Shown here: positions 52,961-62,180 of the stretch, piece by piece
How positions within the stretch are numbered: the stretch's first letter is position 1
How the letters are laid out: every line of letters begins with the position of its first letter
From: SLRI01 sp964576715
Lineage (GTDB): Bacteria; Pseudomonadota; Alphaproteobacteria; Geminicoccales; Geminicoccaceae
NCBI GenBank assembly: GCA_964576715.1
Contig: CAZNWE010000006.1
Location: forward strand, 1 to 64,000
DNA length: 64,000 nt
Direction of reading: 5' to 3'
The notes under the pieces: generated by a model
What the model was told of the DNA's origin: nothing
Seen by the model: the letters and a program-made list of their open reading frames with translations, nothing else
Databases searched by the model: none
Program-made: the position numbers and the translations under genes

Positions 52961-54634
52961 TTGGTGTCGCAATCGCGCACATTGTTGCCGCAGTCGCCGC
53001 TGTCGTGGTGTTGGCTGGCGCTTGCGTTGGTGCTGCCGCTCGGCCACCCGGCACCGGTGGCGGCCGACGAGGCGGTGTGGCGCTACACCGTCCGGCCCGG
53101 CGACAATATCTGGGATTTGTCCCGCCGCTATCTCGCCGACTGGCGCAACTGGCCGCAGATCCAGGCCATCAACCGCATCGACGAGCCGCGCCGCATCCCG
53201 CCCGGCTCGCGGCTCGACATCCCGCTCCGCCTGCTCCGTCTGGAGAACGTCCCGGCCACGCTGGCCAGGGCGTACGGTGACGTCCAGGTGCGCCGTGCGG
53301 ACGCCCCGCTCGAGGTCGCCGCCGGTGCTACGCTCGAAATCGGTGACCGGGTGATCACCGGTGCGGGCGGTGGCGCCGTCATTCGCTTCGCCGATGGCTC
53401 CGAGGTGCACCTGGCCGGCAGCAGCGAGCTCCACCTCGATTCGCTGCGCCGCTACCGTGGCACGACGATGGTCGACACCCGGCTCAGGCTCGAGCGCGGT
53501 CGGCTCGAGACCATTGTCCAGCCCGCTGCCGGCGACGGCTCGCGGTTCGAGGTCTGGACACCGCCGGCGACCACCTCGGTCCGCGGCACCGACCTCCGGG
53601 TCGGCCTCGACGCGGCGATCGAGCGGAGTGCCACCGAGGTGCTCGACGGCCGGGTCACCGTCGAAGCCCGCGCCACGCCGCGCGACGTCACCGCCGGCTT
53701 CGGCACCGTGACCCGCGAAGGCGAGCCGCCGGCGCCGCCTCGCCCGCTGCTCCCGGCACCTGCCGCGGCCGACGTCCCGGTACGCCTCGAGCGGCTGCCC
53801 TTGCGGCTGCCGATGCCGGCCCTGCCCGGTGCCGAGCGGTTTCGCCTGACCTTGGCCAGCGCCGACGGCCTGCCGCCGCGCCTGGCCGACCAGCTGATCC
53901 CGGCAGCTGGTGCGGCCCGGCTGGAGCTGCCCGATGGCAGCTATGCGGCACGCCTGCGCGGCATCGCCGCCGATGGGCTCGAAGGGGAGGACCTGGCTTG
54001 GCGCCTCGAGGTGGACGCGCGGCCGGAGCCGCCGACGCCGTTGCGGCCGCAGCGCGATGGCCGCCTGCGCGACCCGCTGCCGCAGTTCGCCTGGAGCGAG
54101 CCGCTGGGCGCCCGGGCCTACCGCTTGGCACTGGCGGCCGAGCCGGACTTCGGCGGGCCGCTGGTCATGCTCGACCGGCTGACCGCCCCGACCTTCACGC
54201 CCGCCGCACCACTGCCGCTCGGCACCTATTATTGGCGGCTCGCGACGATCGACAGCGATGACCAGATCGGCCCGTGGAGCGACGTCGCCCGCTTCGAAAT
54301 CGTGGCCCCACCCGCCGATCCGACGATCGACGAAGTGGCCAGCGATCGCGGCCGTCTGACCATTCGGCTAGCCGCCCTCGAGCCCGGCCAAGAGGTGCGC
54401 TTCCAGTTGGCCCGCGACGCCGCCTTTGCCGAGCCGGTGGCCGATCGAACCGTGGCCGAGCCCGAGCTGGTCGTCCCGGGCCTGCTGCCCGGCGACTACT
54501 GGTTCCAGGCGCAGATCATCGAGGCCGACGGCTATGTCGCACCGTTCGGCACGCCGCAGCGGATCACCGTCGAGCCGGCCCGGTGGTGGCCGGCGTTGCT
54601 GATCCCCTTCGCCCTCATGTTGCTGCTGCTCTAG
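52961..54634 (+). CDS. LysM-FecR domain envelope protein
   Basis: 557 aa. An N-terminal signal (about 1-36, CWLALALVLPLGHPAPVAA) precedes a LysM peptidoglycan-binding domain (about 41-88, YTVRPGDNIWDLSRRYL) and a FecR domain (about 95-230: GDVQVRR, FADGSEVHLAGSSELHLDSL, TSVRGTDLRVGLD). Fibronectin-like repeats follow (FAWSEPLGARAYRLALAAEPDF). A final hydrophobic stretch (WWPALLIPFALMLLLL) could anchor the C-terminus in the inner membrane. FecR here is the architecture linked to envelope signalling, not classical iron-citrate control. Start TTG 52961 or GTG 52964. The CHASE2 c-di-GMP gene follows 149 bp later. Confidence 0.88.
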   Translation: MVSQSRTLLPQSPLSWCWLALALVLPLGHPAPVAADEAVWRYTVRPGDNIWDLSRRYLADWRNWPQIQAINRIDEPRRIPPGSRLDIPLRLLRLENVPATLARAYGDVQVRRADAPLEVAAGATLEIGDRVITGAGGGAVIRFADGSEVHLAGSSELHLDSLRRYRGTTMVDTRLRLERGRLETIVQPAAGDGSRFEVWTPPATTSVRGTDLRVGLDAAIERSATEVLDGRVTVEARATPRDVTAGFGTVTREGEPPAPPRPLLPAPAAADVPVRLERLPLRLPMPALPGAERFRLTLASADGLPPRLADQLIPAAGAARLELPDGSYAARLRGIAADGLEGEDLAWRLEVDARPEPPTPLRPQRDGRLRDPLPQFAWSEPLGARAYRLALAAEPDFGGPLVMLDRLTAPTFTPAAPLPLGTYYWRLATIDSDDQIGPWSDVARFEIVAPPADPTIDEVASDRGRLTIRLAALEPGQEVRFQLARDAAFAEPVADRTVAEPELVVPGLLPGDYWFQAQIIEADGYVAPFGTPQRITVEPARWWPALLIPFALMLLLL

Positions 54635-54783
54635 CCGCGGAGCCCGCGCGATGAACCCTCGTTCGATGGCTTACCGCGCGCGGCCCCTGGAGGGTTCCGG
54701 CGGCGAGGACCGCCACCGATCCGGCCACCTCCAGCCGGCGCCAGCGGGCGGCCGGCCGCCGGTGCCCTGGAGCGCCGGCTAGC

Positions 54784-57663
54784 ATGCGCCCGGGCACGCT
54801 CGCCGCGCGCCATGTCGGCGGGCTGGTCGTCGCACTGGCGATCCTCGCCAGCTTCGGGCTGCAGCGGCTGGGCCCGGGTGGGCGGCTGGATCTGCTGGCC
54901 TTCGACCAGCTGTCCTCACTGGTCGCAGCCGGCGAGCCGCTGGTCGTGGTCGTCGAGATCGATCAGCAGAGCCTGGAGCGGCTCGGCCGCTGGCCCTGGC
55001 CCCGCCATCTGCATGCCGAGCTGATCGAGCGGCTGGCGGCGGCCGGCCCGGCGGCGATCGGCTACGACGTTCTGTTCGCCGAGGCCGCGGCCGACGACCC
55101 GAGCGGCGATGCAGCCCTGGTGGCGGCCGTGGCGGCGGCCGGCTCCGTCGTGCTGCCGATGATCGGCGAACAGCCGAACAGCCAGGCGCCGCCCCTGGAG
55201 ATCGTGCCGCTCGCCGGCCTCGCCGAGGCCGCGGCCGGGATCGGCCACAGCCATCTCGCCGCCGACCCGGACGGCCGGCTGCGCCGCCTGTACCGCTACG
55301 CCGGCGTCGCCGACGCCTACTGGCCGGCCTTCGCCATGGCGGTGCGCGACGTTGCAGCCGGCACGGCCGGCGCCACACCCGATCCACATGCGGCGACGCC
55401 GAGCGGCCCGCGAAACAGCGCGACGGCGGCACCGCCGATGGTCCTCGACTGGGTCGTCGAGCAGCCGATCCTGGTGCCGATTCCGCAGTCGCGGACGCGG
55501 CTACGCCGGGTCTCGGCGGCGGACATCGCCCGTGGTCGAAGCCCCGGCGACATCGCCGGCGCCGTCGTGCTGGTCGGGGCCACGGCGCGCGGGCTGCAGG
55601 CCTGGGTCGATATCGGACCGGGCATCGCCGGCGCCACGCGACCGCCGATCGACTTCAACGCCTTCGCTGTCCAGGCCCTGCTGCAGGGCAAGACGGTGCG
55701 CCTCTTGCCACGGCCGGGCGTCGCCGCGATGCTGCTGGCCGGCGGCGCCTTTCTGCCGTGGCTCTGCAGCCTGCTGCTCGGCGCCGCACCGGTCCGGCGT
55801 CGAACGATCCTGGCGTTGGCGCCGGTGCTGCCGCTCGCGGCCGGTGTCGTGGCCCTGCTCGGCTGGCGGTTGCTGCTGCCCCAGCTGAGCGTGGCTGTGG
55901 CCATCGCCGCGGTGCTGCTCGCCGCACAGCTGCTCGGGCTGTCCCGGCGCGTTCGCCGGACCCGGCAGGAGCGCAGCCTCGCGCATGCGGCCCTGACCAA
56001 TGTCGCGGACGCGGTGCTCACCACGGATCCGGCCAACCGCGTCGACTATGCCAACCCCGCGGCCGAGCGCCTGCTGTGCCCGCCGGACGGCACGCTGGTC
56101 GGTCGCCGCCTCGAGGATATCGCACCGCAGCTGATGCAACACCCGCCGGACGGCGATGCGGTGGTGCCGCCCGGCGTCGCCGGCCATCGGCCGACCTCTC
56201 GCGAGCAGCAGCCGATCCCGGCGGCGGCATGGCGGGCCTTGCCGCTGACCGCTGCCGACGGCAGCCGGCGCATCGTCAAGGCGGTGATTCGCCGGCGCAA
56301 CGATACCCCACGACCGGGCTATGTCATTGCCTTGAACGACGTTACCGACGAGCGGCGACTGCTCGACAAGGTGGCCTTTCATGCGACCCACGACGGCCTG
56401 ACCAGGCTGCCCAACCGGCACCTCGTGATCGACCGACTGGGCAATGCCATCGAGCGGGCCCGCCGGCATCGGCGCTGGGTGGCGGCGGCGTTTCTCGACG
56501 TCGATCGCCTGAAGAGCATCAACGATGCCTTGGGCACTGCAGTCGGCGACGCAGTGCTCGTCGAGATCGCCGAGCGGCTGACCGCAGTCGGCCGATCGGG
56601 TGACACCATCGGTCGGCACAGTGGCGACGAGTTCGTGCTGCTGCTCGAGGACGTGACCTCGAAGCGCGAGGTCGAGGCCGGCATCGACCGCTATCGCCGG
56701 TGCCTCGTCCCGCCGGTCGAGGTCGATGGGCGCCGCTTCGAGATCAAGACCAGCATCGGTGTCGCCTGCTTTCCGACCGACGCGGCCACCGCCGACGACC
56801 TGTTGCGCCGCGCCGATGCCGCCATGTATCGGGCGAAGTTCGCCGGGCGCGACCAGGTGGTGTTCTATGACGCCGCCGTGCACGGCGAGGAGAGTGGTGG
56901 CCTGCTGCTCGACGAAGCACTGCGCCAGGGCATCGCTCGTGACGAGTTCGAGCTGCACTATCAGCCGCGCATCGACCTGGTTCGCCGACGGCCGTCGGGG
57001 GTCGAAGCGCTGGTCCGCTGGCGGCATCCGGAGCAGGGCTTCCTGCCGCCCGGCCGGTTCATCGGTCTCGCCGAGGAGACCGGCTCGATCGTCGAGCTCG
57101 GCCGCTGGGTGCTGGCCCGCGCCTGCGCCGATCTCGCCGGCCCGCCGTTGCGCAGCAGTGGCCTCAGGCTCTCGATCAATGTCTCGGTGGTGCAGCTCAA
57201 GCGCGACCAGGGTTTCGTCGATTTCGTCAGGGCGACCCTGGCGCGGCACCAGCTCGACCCGGCGCGGCTCGAGCTCGAGATCACCGAGAGCCTGTTCCTC
57301 GACCCGTCGCTGCCGATGCTCGGCCGGCGGCTCGCCGACCTCGCCGCCTTGGGCATCCACCTCTCGATCGACGATTTTGGCACCGGCTACTCGTCCTTGG
57401 CGTATATCAACCGCTTTCCCTTCGACCGCATCAAGATCGACCGCTCGTTCATCCATGCCGCCGGCAGCGACAAGAGTGCGCAGGCGATCATCCGCGCCAT
57501 CGTCGGCCTCAGTCAGGCGCTTGCCAAGAAGACCACCGCCGAAGGGGTCGAGGCGACCGAGCAGCTGGCCCTGCTCGACGAGTTGCGCTGCAACGAAGCC
57601 CAGGGCTATCTGTTCGGCCGCCCGGCGCCGCTGCCCGATCTGCTCGACCAGCTCGCCGCCTGA
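54784..57663 (+). CDS. CHASE2-PAS-GGDEF-EAL membrane protein
   Basis: 959 aa. Periplasmic CHASE2 sensor (about 28-300, DLLAFDQLSSLV, EIDQQSLERLGRWPWPR, AAIGYDVLFAEAA), two to three helices (about 310-390), then a PAS domain (ALTNVADAVLTTDPANRVDYANPAAE). In the GGDEF domain the motif reads SGDEF (near 613): Ser replaces the first Gly. An RxxD inhibitory site (RSGD) lies before it. In the EAL domain, EAL (near 741) and DDFGTGYSS (near 863) are intact, so phosphodiesterase activity is likely. Its net effect on c-di-GMP is uncertain. It directly follows the LysM-FecR gene; FecR-CHASE2 neighbours are widespread. Confidence 0.92.
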   Translation: MRPGTLAARHVGGLVVALAILASFGLQRLGPGGRLDLLAFDQLSSLVAAGEPLVVVVEIDQQSLERLGRWPWPRHLHAELIERLAAAGPAAIGYDVLFAEAAADDPSGDAALVAAVAAAGSVVLPMIGEQPNSQAPPLEIVPLAGLAEAAAGIGHSHLAADPDGRLRRLYRYAGVADAYWPAFAMAVRDVAAGTAGATPDPHAATPSGPRNSATAAPPMVLDWVVEQPILVPIPQSRTRLRRVSAADIARGRSPGDIAGAVVLVGATARGLQAWVDIGPGIAGATRPPIDFNAFAVQALLQGKTVRLLPRPGVAAMLLAGGAFLPWLCSLLLGAAPVRRRTILALAPVLPLAAGVVALLGWRLLLPQLSVAVAIAAVLLAAQLLGLSRRVRRTRQERSLAHAALTNVADAVLTTDPANRVDYANPAAERLLCPPDGTLVGRRLEDIAPQLMQHPPDGDAVVPPGVAGHRPTSREQQPIPAAAWRALPLTAADGSRRIVKAVIRRRNDTPRPGYVIALNDVTDERRLLDKVAFHATHDGLTRLPNRHLVIDRLGNAIERARRHRRWVAAAFLDVDRLKSINDALGTAVGDAVLVEIAERLTAVGRSGDTIGRHSGDEFVLLLEDVTSKREVEAGIDRYRRCLVPPVEVDGRRFEIKTSIGVACFPTDAATADDLLRRADAAMYRAKFAGRDQVVFYDAAVHGEESGGLLLDEALRQGIARDEFELHYQPRIDLVRRRPSGVEALVRWRHPEQGFLPPGRFIGLAEETGSIVELGRWVLARACADLAGPPLRSSGLRLSINVSVVQLKRDQGFVDFVRATLARHQLDPARLELEITESLFLDPSLPMLGRRLADLAALGIHLSIDDFGTGYSSLAYINRFPFDRIKIDRSFIHAAGSDKSAQAIIRAIVGLSQALAKKTTAEGVEATEQLALLDELRCNEAQGYLFGRPAPLPDLLDQLAA

Positions 57664-57777
57664 CTCCCCGGCCCTGCGGCGCCTTCTGGACAGCGCCCCG
57701 CCGAGGCCGCATACCGGGCACCAACACGCCTTGCGCGCCGCCCAAAGGGCCGCCGCCAATCGGGGAGGATCAAGCGC

Positions 57778-58692
57778 ATGCTGGTCGTTCTGGGCTCGGT
57801 CAACGCCGACCTCTTGTTCAAGGTGGCAAAGCTGCCGGCACCGGGCGAGACCGTGCTCTGCCCCGGCTACACCATGGCGCCGGGCGGCAAGGGCGCGAAC
57901 CAGGCCGCGGCCGCCGCCAAGGCCGGTGCGGCGACCCGCTTCATCGGTCATCTCGGCGACGACGCCTACGGCCCCATCGTCCGCGGCCTGCTGCTCGATG
58001 CCGGTATCGACTGCCGCGATCTCGCCGTCTCCGGGAAGCCGACGGCGATTGCGGTGATCGGGGTCGACGAGGCCGGCGAGAACGCGATCATCGTGGCCTC
58101 CGGTGCCAATCTCGACACCGCCGCCGACCAGGTGGCCGACGACCTGCTCGGGCCCGGCGCGACGGTGCTCTGCCAGAACGAGATCCGGATGCGCGAGACC
58201 GCCGCGATCCTGCGCCGCGGCAAGGCCGCCGGCGCCCGGACGATCCTCAACCTGGCACCGGCCGGCCCGCTGACGCCCGAGGTCCTGGACACGCTCGACG
58301 TGCTCGTCGTCAACGAGATCGAGGCGCGGATGGCGGCCGGCACGGACGCCGGCGAGTCCATCGATCTCGCCCGCCGGCTCGCCGCCGCGCATCGGCTGAC
58401 CTGCGTCGTCACCCTCGGGGCCGAAGGTGCTGTCGCGGTCGGTCCCGAGGGCGCCTGGCGGGTGGCCAGCCTCGAGCTGCAGCCGGTGGACACCACCGGT
58501 GCCGGGGACGCCTTCGTCGGCGTGCTCGCCGCCGCGCTCGATGCCGGCCGGTCGATTGCCGAGGCGCTGCACCGGGCGAGCATCGGCGCCGGCCTCGCCT
58601 GTCTCGCCGTGGGCGCGCAATCGGCGCAGGCGCAAGCCGCCGAGATCGAGGCTCGTCTGGGCGAACTGCCAGCGCCGCGGTCGCTCGATTGA
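57778..58692 (+). CDS. rbsK: Ribokinase (PfkB family)
   Basis: 304 aa. N-terminal LGSVNADLLFKVAKLPAPGETV, GGKGANQAAAAAKAGA and the C-terminal DTTGAGDAFVGVLAAAL with catalytic Asp. NLAPAGPL and GAEGAV fit ribokinase well, but other PfkB sugar kinases are possible. GGGGAGG lies 8-14 nt before the ATG. No ribose transporter is nearby. Its stop codon overlaps a TGATCC that may be part of a promoter for the next gene. Confidence 0.88.
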   Translation: MLVVLGSVNADLLFKVAKLPAPGETVLCPGYTMAPGGKGANQAAAAAKAGAATRFIGHLGDDAYGPIVRGLLLDAGIDCRDLAVSGKPTAIAVIGVDEAGENAIIVASGANLDTAADQVADDLLGPGATVLCQNEIRMRETAAILRRGKAAGARTILNLAPAGPLTPEVLDTLDVLVVNEIEARMAAGTDAGESIDLARRLAAAHRLTCVVTLGAEGAVAVGPEGAWRVASLELQPVDTTGAGDAFVGVLAAALDAGRSIAEALHRASIGAGLACLAVGAQSAQAQAAEIEARLGELPAPRSLD

Positions 58693-58718
58693 TCCTCTAC
58701 CGGCCCGCCTGCGTAGCT
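58690..58718 (+). promoter_or_regulatory. Candidate ECF-type (RpoE-ChrR-like) promoter
   Basis: TGATCC at 58690-58695 (overlapping the rbsK stop codon), then GTAGCT at 58714 after about 18 bp. The -35 element matches the TGATC of the singlet-oxygen sigma factor consensus; the -10 (TAGC versus TAAG) is only partial. Its position 25 bp before the first gene of the photolyase cluster fits. Confidence 0.35.
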
Positions 58719-58742
58719 GAGGTGGGCAACGGAGGGGATGGG

Positions 58743-59450
58743 ATGCTGCGCCGACGGCAGGTGTTGACGCGTGGACTGGGAATGGTGGCCGGGATGGCGA
58801 TGGTTGGAACGAAGAGTGCTGGCGCGGCGGCGGCCAGCGGCGATCTGCGCTTCGAGGTGATGCGCAATGGCAGCGAGATCGGCTACCACGTCCTCACCTT
58901 CCGGCAGCAGGGCGAGCGGCTGAGCGTCGATATCGACATCGATCTCAGGGTCCGCTTCGCCTTCATCACCGCTTACCGCTACGAGCATCGCAATCACGAG
59001 GAGTGGGAGGATGGTCGCCTCTTCAGCTTCAAGAGCCGGACCAACGACAACGGCACCAGGCACCGCGTCGAGACCCGGCGCGATGGCGGGCAACTGGTTA
59101 TCGTCGGCAGTGCCGGCCGCCTGACGGCACCACCCGACTTGCTGCCGACCACCTATTGGCATCGTAACTTCATGGACCGCGACCGTTGGATCGACACCCA
59201 AAACGGGCGGATCGTCGAGAGTGCCGTAACTCCCGAGGGTACGGAGCGGATCGAATCGGCGGGGCGAAGGGTCGAGGCCAAGCGCTACAAGGTGCGGGGC
59301 GATCTCGATGTCGACCTCTGGTACCATGACGAGCGCTGGGTGAAGCTCGGCTTCGATGCTTCCGACGGCTCGCGGATCGAGTACCGCCTGACCGACGCCC
59401 GGGCCTACGATTTCCTCTCGTTTCGGCCGGGCGAGCCGACCAGCGCTTGA
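58743..59450 (+). CDS. DUF6134-family protein, Tat signal
   Basis: 235 aa. The N-terminus (RRRQVLTRGLGMVAGMAMVGTKSAGAAAA, split as RRxxL then a hydrophobic stretch and AxA site) looks like a twin-arginine signal, so a periplasmic location is likely. The mature part is beta-rich with a DUF6134-like pattern (LRFEVMRNGSEIGYHVLTF, YRYEHRNHEEWEDGRLFSF, TYWHRNFMDRDRWIDTQNG, DLDVDLWYHDERWVKL). Function unknown. GGAGGGG at 58731-58737 supports ATG 58743. The photolyase gene starts on its stop codon (TTGA overlap), so the two are coupled. Confidence 0.8.
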   Translation: MLRRRQVLTRGLGMVAGMAMVGTKSAGAAAASGDLRFEVMRNGSEIGYHVLTFRQQGERLSVDIDIDLRVRFAFITAYRYEHRNHEEWEDGRLFSFKSRTNDNGTRHRVETRRDGGQLVIVGSAGRLTAPPDLLPTTYWHRNFMDRDRWIDTQNGRIVESAVTPEGTERIESAGRRVEAKRYKVRGDLDVDLWYHDERWVKLGFDASDGSRIEYRLTDARAYDFLSFRPGEPTSA

Positions 59451-61000
59451 CCGGCTCACTGCGCTTCCTCTTCGCCGATCAGCTCAGCCACGAGCTGAGC
59501 GCGCTCGCCGACCTCGCGCCGGCAGAGGATACCGTGCTCATGGCCGAGGTCGCGGCCGAGACCGAGTACGTGCCGCATCACCCGAAGAAGATCGCTTTTC
59601 TCTTCAGTGCGATGCGCCATTTCGCGGCAGAGCTCGCGGCCAAGGGCGTCACCGTCCGTTATGTCAGGCTCGACGATCCGGCCAATCGCGGCAGCTTCCG
59701 CGGCGAAGTCGAACGTGCGCTCGCCGATCTCGCGCCGGCGCGGATCATCGTCACCGAACCCGGCGAGTACCGGGTGCTCGACGACATCCACGGCTGGCAG
59801 CAAGCGTTCGACGTGCCGGTCGAGATCCGTGCCGACGATCGCTTCCTTTGTTCGCTCGACGATTTCGCCCGCTGGGCCGAAGGCCGCAAGCAGCTGCGCA
59901 TGGAGCTGTTCTATCGGGTGATGCGGGAACGCACGGGCTGGCTGATGGACGAGAACGGCGAGCCCTTGGGCGGGCAATGGAACTACGATGCCGAGAACCG
60001 CAAGCCGGCCAAGCACGAAACCGACTTCCCGCGGCCGCTGCGGTTCGCGCCGGATGCTACGACCGAAGAGGTGCTCGACCTCGTGCGCCGCCGCTTCGGC
60101 AACCGGTTCGGTGATCTCGAGCCCTTCTGGTTCGCCGTCAGCCGCAGCGACGCGCGCCGCGCCCTGGCGCATTTCATCCGCACCGCGCTTGCCGATTTCG
60201 GCGCCTTTCAGGATGCCATGCTCGACGGCGAGGACTGGCTCTTCCACGCCGGCCTGTCGCAGTATCTCAATTGCGGGCTGTTGACCCCGCGCGAGGTCTG
60301 CGAGGCGGTGCTGGAGGCGCATCGCGCGCGCGACCTGCCGCTCAACAGCGTGGAGGGCTTCATCCGCCAGATCCTCGGCTGGCGCGAGTTCGTCCGCGGC
60401 ATCTACTGGCTCAAGATGCCGGACTATGCCGGCTTGAACGGGCTCGGCAACCAACGGCATTTGCCGGCCTTCTACTGGACCGGCGAGACCGAGATGCGCT
60501 GTCTGGCGCACAGTCTCGGCCAGACCAGGCGCGAGGCCCTGTCGCACCACATCCAGCGGCTGATGGTCACCGGCAATTTCGCATTGCTCGCCGGGGTGAT
60601 CCCGCAAGAGGTTTGCGAATGGTATCTCGCCGTCTATGCGGATGCCTTCGAGTGGGTCGAGCTGCCCAACACGCTCGGCATGGTCATGCATGCCGATGGC
60701 GGCTATCTCGGCTCGAAACCCTACGCCGCGTCCGGCAACTATATCGACAAGATGTCGAACTTTTGCGGCACTTGTCGCTACAAGGTAAAGGAAAAGCTCG
60801 GCCCCGATGCCTGCCCCTTCAACTACCTCTACTGGAATTTCATGATCGAGAACGAGGCGCAATTCCGTCGCAACCCGCGCATGGGGCCGATCCTCAAGAC
60901 CCTCGATCGGATGAGCGACGAGCGCAAGGTGGCGGTCGTCCGGGATGCGAGGGCCTTTCTCGACCGCCTCGAGCCCGCCGATCCGGCGCAGTACCGATGA
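59447..61000 (+). CDS. FeS-BCP type (6-4) photolyase/cryptochrome, PhrB-like
   Basis: 517 aa flavoprotein of the iron-sulfur prokaryotic photolyase (CryPro/PhrB) group, repairing UV (6-4) lesions. The N-terminal antenna-type domain begins LRFLFADQLSHEL. The four 4Fe-4S ligands are present: C352 (MRCLAHSLG), C440 and C443 (FCGTC), C456 (DACPFNY). This matches Agrobacterium PhrB (C350, C438, C441, C454) with an offset of two. The FAD region includes ILGWREFVRGIYW and LMVTGNFALLAG. TTG start at 59447, overlapping the DUF6134 stop. The SDR gene starts at its stop (ATGA overlap). Confidence 0.94.
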   Translation: MTGSLRFLFADQLSHELSALADLAPAEDTVLMAEVAAETEYVPHHPKKIAFLFSAMRHFAAELAAKGVTVRYVRLDDPANRGSFRGEVERALADLAPARIIVTEPGEYRVLDDIHGWQQAFDVPVEIRADDRFLCSLDDFARWAEGRKQLRMELFYRVMRERTGWLMDENGEPLGGQWNYDAENRKPAKHETDFPRPLRFAPDATTEEVLDLVRRRFGNRFGDLEPFWFAVSRSDARRALAHFIRTALADFGAFQDAMLDGEDWLFHAGLSQYLNCGLLTPREVCEAVLEAHRARDLPLNSVEGFIRQILGWREFVRGIYWLKMPDYAGLNGLGNQRHLPAFYWTGETEMRCLAHSLGQTRREALSHHIQRLMVTGNFALLAGVIPQEVCEWYLAVYADAFEWVELPNTLGMVMHADGGYLGSKPYAASGNYIDKMSNFCGTCRYKVKEKLGPDACPFNYLYWNFMIENEAQFRRNPRMGPILKTLDRMSDERKVAVVRDARAFLDRLEPADPAQYR

Positions 61001-61743
61001 GCCGGCGGGCCTGGATCATCGGCGCGAGCTACGGCATCGGCGCGGCGCTCGCCGAGCGGCTGGCCGAGGACGGCGAGGTGGTCTGGGCCAGTGCGCGAAG
61101 CGCGGACAAGCTTCAAGCGCTGGCGGACCGGCATCCGGGCCACATCCATGCCCTGCCGCTCGACGTCACCGACCAACCCGCCGTCGCCGCGGCGCTCGCG
61201 GCGATCGAGGCCGAAGGCGGGCCGCCCGATACGGTGGTACTCAATGCCGGCACCCACCAGCCGGTGGCGGCCGCGGATTTCAAGGCTGCCGATCTCCGAA
61301 AGCTGCTCGAGCTCAACGTCATGGGCGTGGCCAACAGCATCGAAGTGGTGCTGCCGGGGATGCTCGCGCGCAATGCCGGCCGGCTCGCCGTGGTCGCCTC
61401 GGTCGCCGGTTATGCCGGCCTGCCGACCAGTGCCTATTACGGCTGCAGCAAGGGCGGGCTGATCAACATGGTGGAATCGCTGGCCTTCGATCTGCGAAAG
61501 ACCGGGGTCAAGCTGCAGCTCATCAACCCAGGCTTCGTTAAGACGCCCCTGACCGACAAGAACACGTTCGAGATGCCGTTTCTGGTCCCGGCCGAGGAGG
61601 CCGCCCGGGTGATCGCCAGGGGCTTGGCCAGCGATCGCTTCGAGATTGCCTTTCCGACACCTTTCGTCCTGATCCTCAAGTTCCTCCGACTGCTGCCGTA
61701 CCGCCTCTACTTCCCGCTGGTCGGGCAGAGCACCGGCAAATGA
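60997..61743 (+). CDS. SDR-family oxidoreductase of the photolyase cluster
   Basis: 248 aa classical short-chain dehydrogenase. Cofactor motif GASYGIGAALAERLA near residue 8, NAGTH, catalytic Ser (VASVAGYAG) and canonical YYGCSKGGLINM (Tyr/Lys). The C-terminal extension (FPTPFVLILKFLRLLPYRLYFPLVG) is hydrophobic and typical of the SDR in alphaproteobacterial singlet-oxygen clusters (RSP1087-like). Overlaps the photolyase stop by 4 nt and is followed by the NTF2-like gene with another 4-nt overlap. Confidence 0.9.
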   Translation: MSRRAWIIGASYGIGAALAERLAEDGEVVWASARSADKLQALADRHPGHIHALPLDVTDQPAVAAALAAIEAEGGPPDTVVLNAGTHQPVAAADFKAADLRKLLELNVMGVANSIEVVLPGMLARNAGRLAVVASVAGYAGLPTSAYYGCSKGGLINMVESLAFDLRKTGVKLQLINPGFVKTPLTDKNTFEMPFLVPAEEAARVIARGLASDRFEIAFPTPFVLILKFLRLLPYRLYFPLVGQSTGK

Positions 61744-62180
61744 CCATCCGCGAGCGCGCCGAAGCGTACGCCCGCCATTTCGACACGCTCGGCCCGGCTA
61801 GCCGGGATCAGCTGCGCCAGCTAGTGCACCCCGACATCCACTTCACCGATCCGTTCAACGACATCCACGGCATCGACAAGCTGATGGTGGTGTTCGACCA
61901 TATGTTCGAAACCACGAAAGACCCACAGTTCGTCACCGAGACGCCGATCGTCGGCGAACAAACGGCTTTTATCAAGTGGCGCTTCACCTGCACCATCGAG
62001 CAACGCTTTTACCATCGTGAGATGACGATCGACGGGGTGACTGAAGTGCGGTTCGACGAAGCAGGACTGGTGATCGCGCATATCGACTATTGGGACGCCG
62101 CCCGTCAGCTCTATGAGCAGCTGCCGCTACTCGGCAGCCTCCTGCGCCGGCTGCGTCGGCGCCTGGCTGCCCCGGTTTGA
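61740..62180 (+). CDS. NTF2-like (SnoaL) family protein
   Basis: 146 aa with the NTF2-like cone fold: LRQLVHPDIHFTDPFNDIHGID, then FIKWRFTCTIEQRFYHREMTIDGVTEVRFDEAGLVIAHIDYWDA. Such proteins are often found beside the SDR, DUF3833 and photolyase genes in gammaproteobacterial and alphaproteobacterial clusters; their activity is not established. Starts on the SDR stop (ATGA). Its last 54 bp overlap, on the opposite strand, the end of the DUF3833 gene. Confidence 0.88.
   Translation: MTIRERAEAYARHFDTLGPASRDQLRQLVHPDIHFTDPFNDIHGIDKLMVVFDHMFETTKDPQFVTETPIVGEQTAFIKWRFTCTIEQRFYHREMTIDGVTEVRFDEAGLVIAHIDYWDAARQLYEQLPLLGSLLRRLRRRLAAPV

Noticed and set aside
55501..58635. 1044-codon minus-strand frame opposite the CHASE2-GGDEF-EAL gene and ribokinase
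   Set aside because: Antisense shadow; the plus strand carries clear domains with catalytic motifs.
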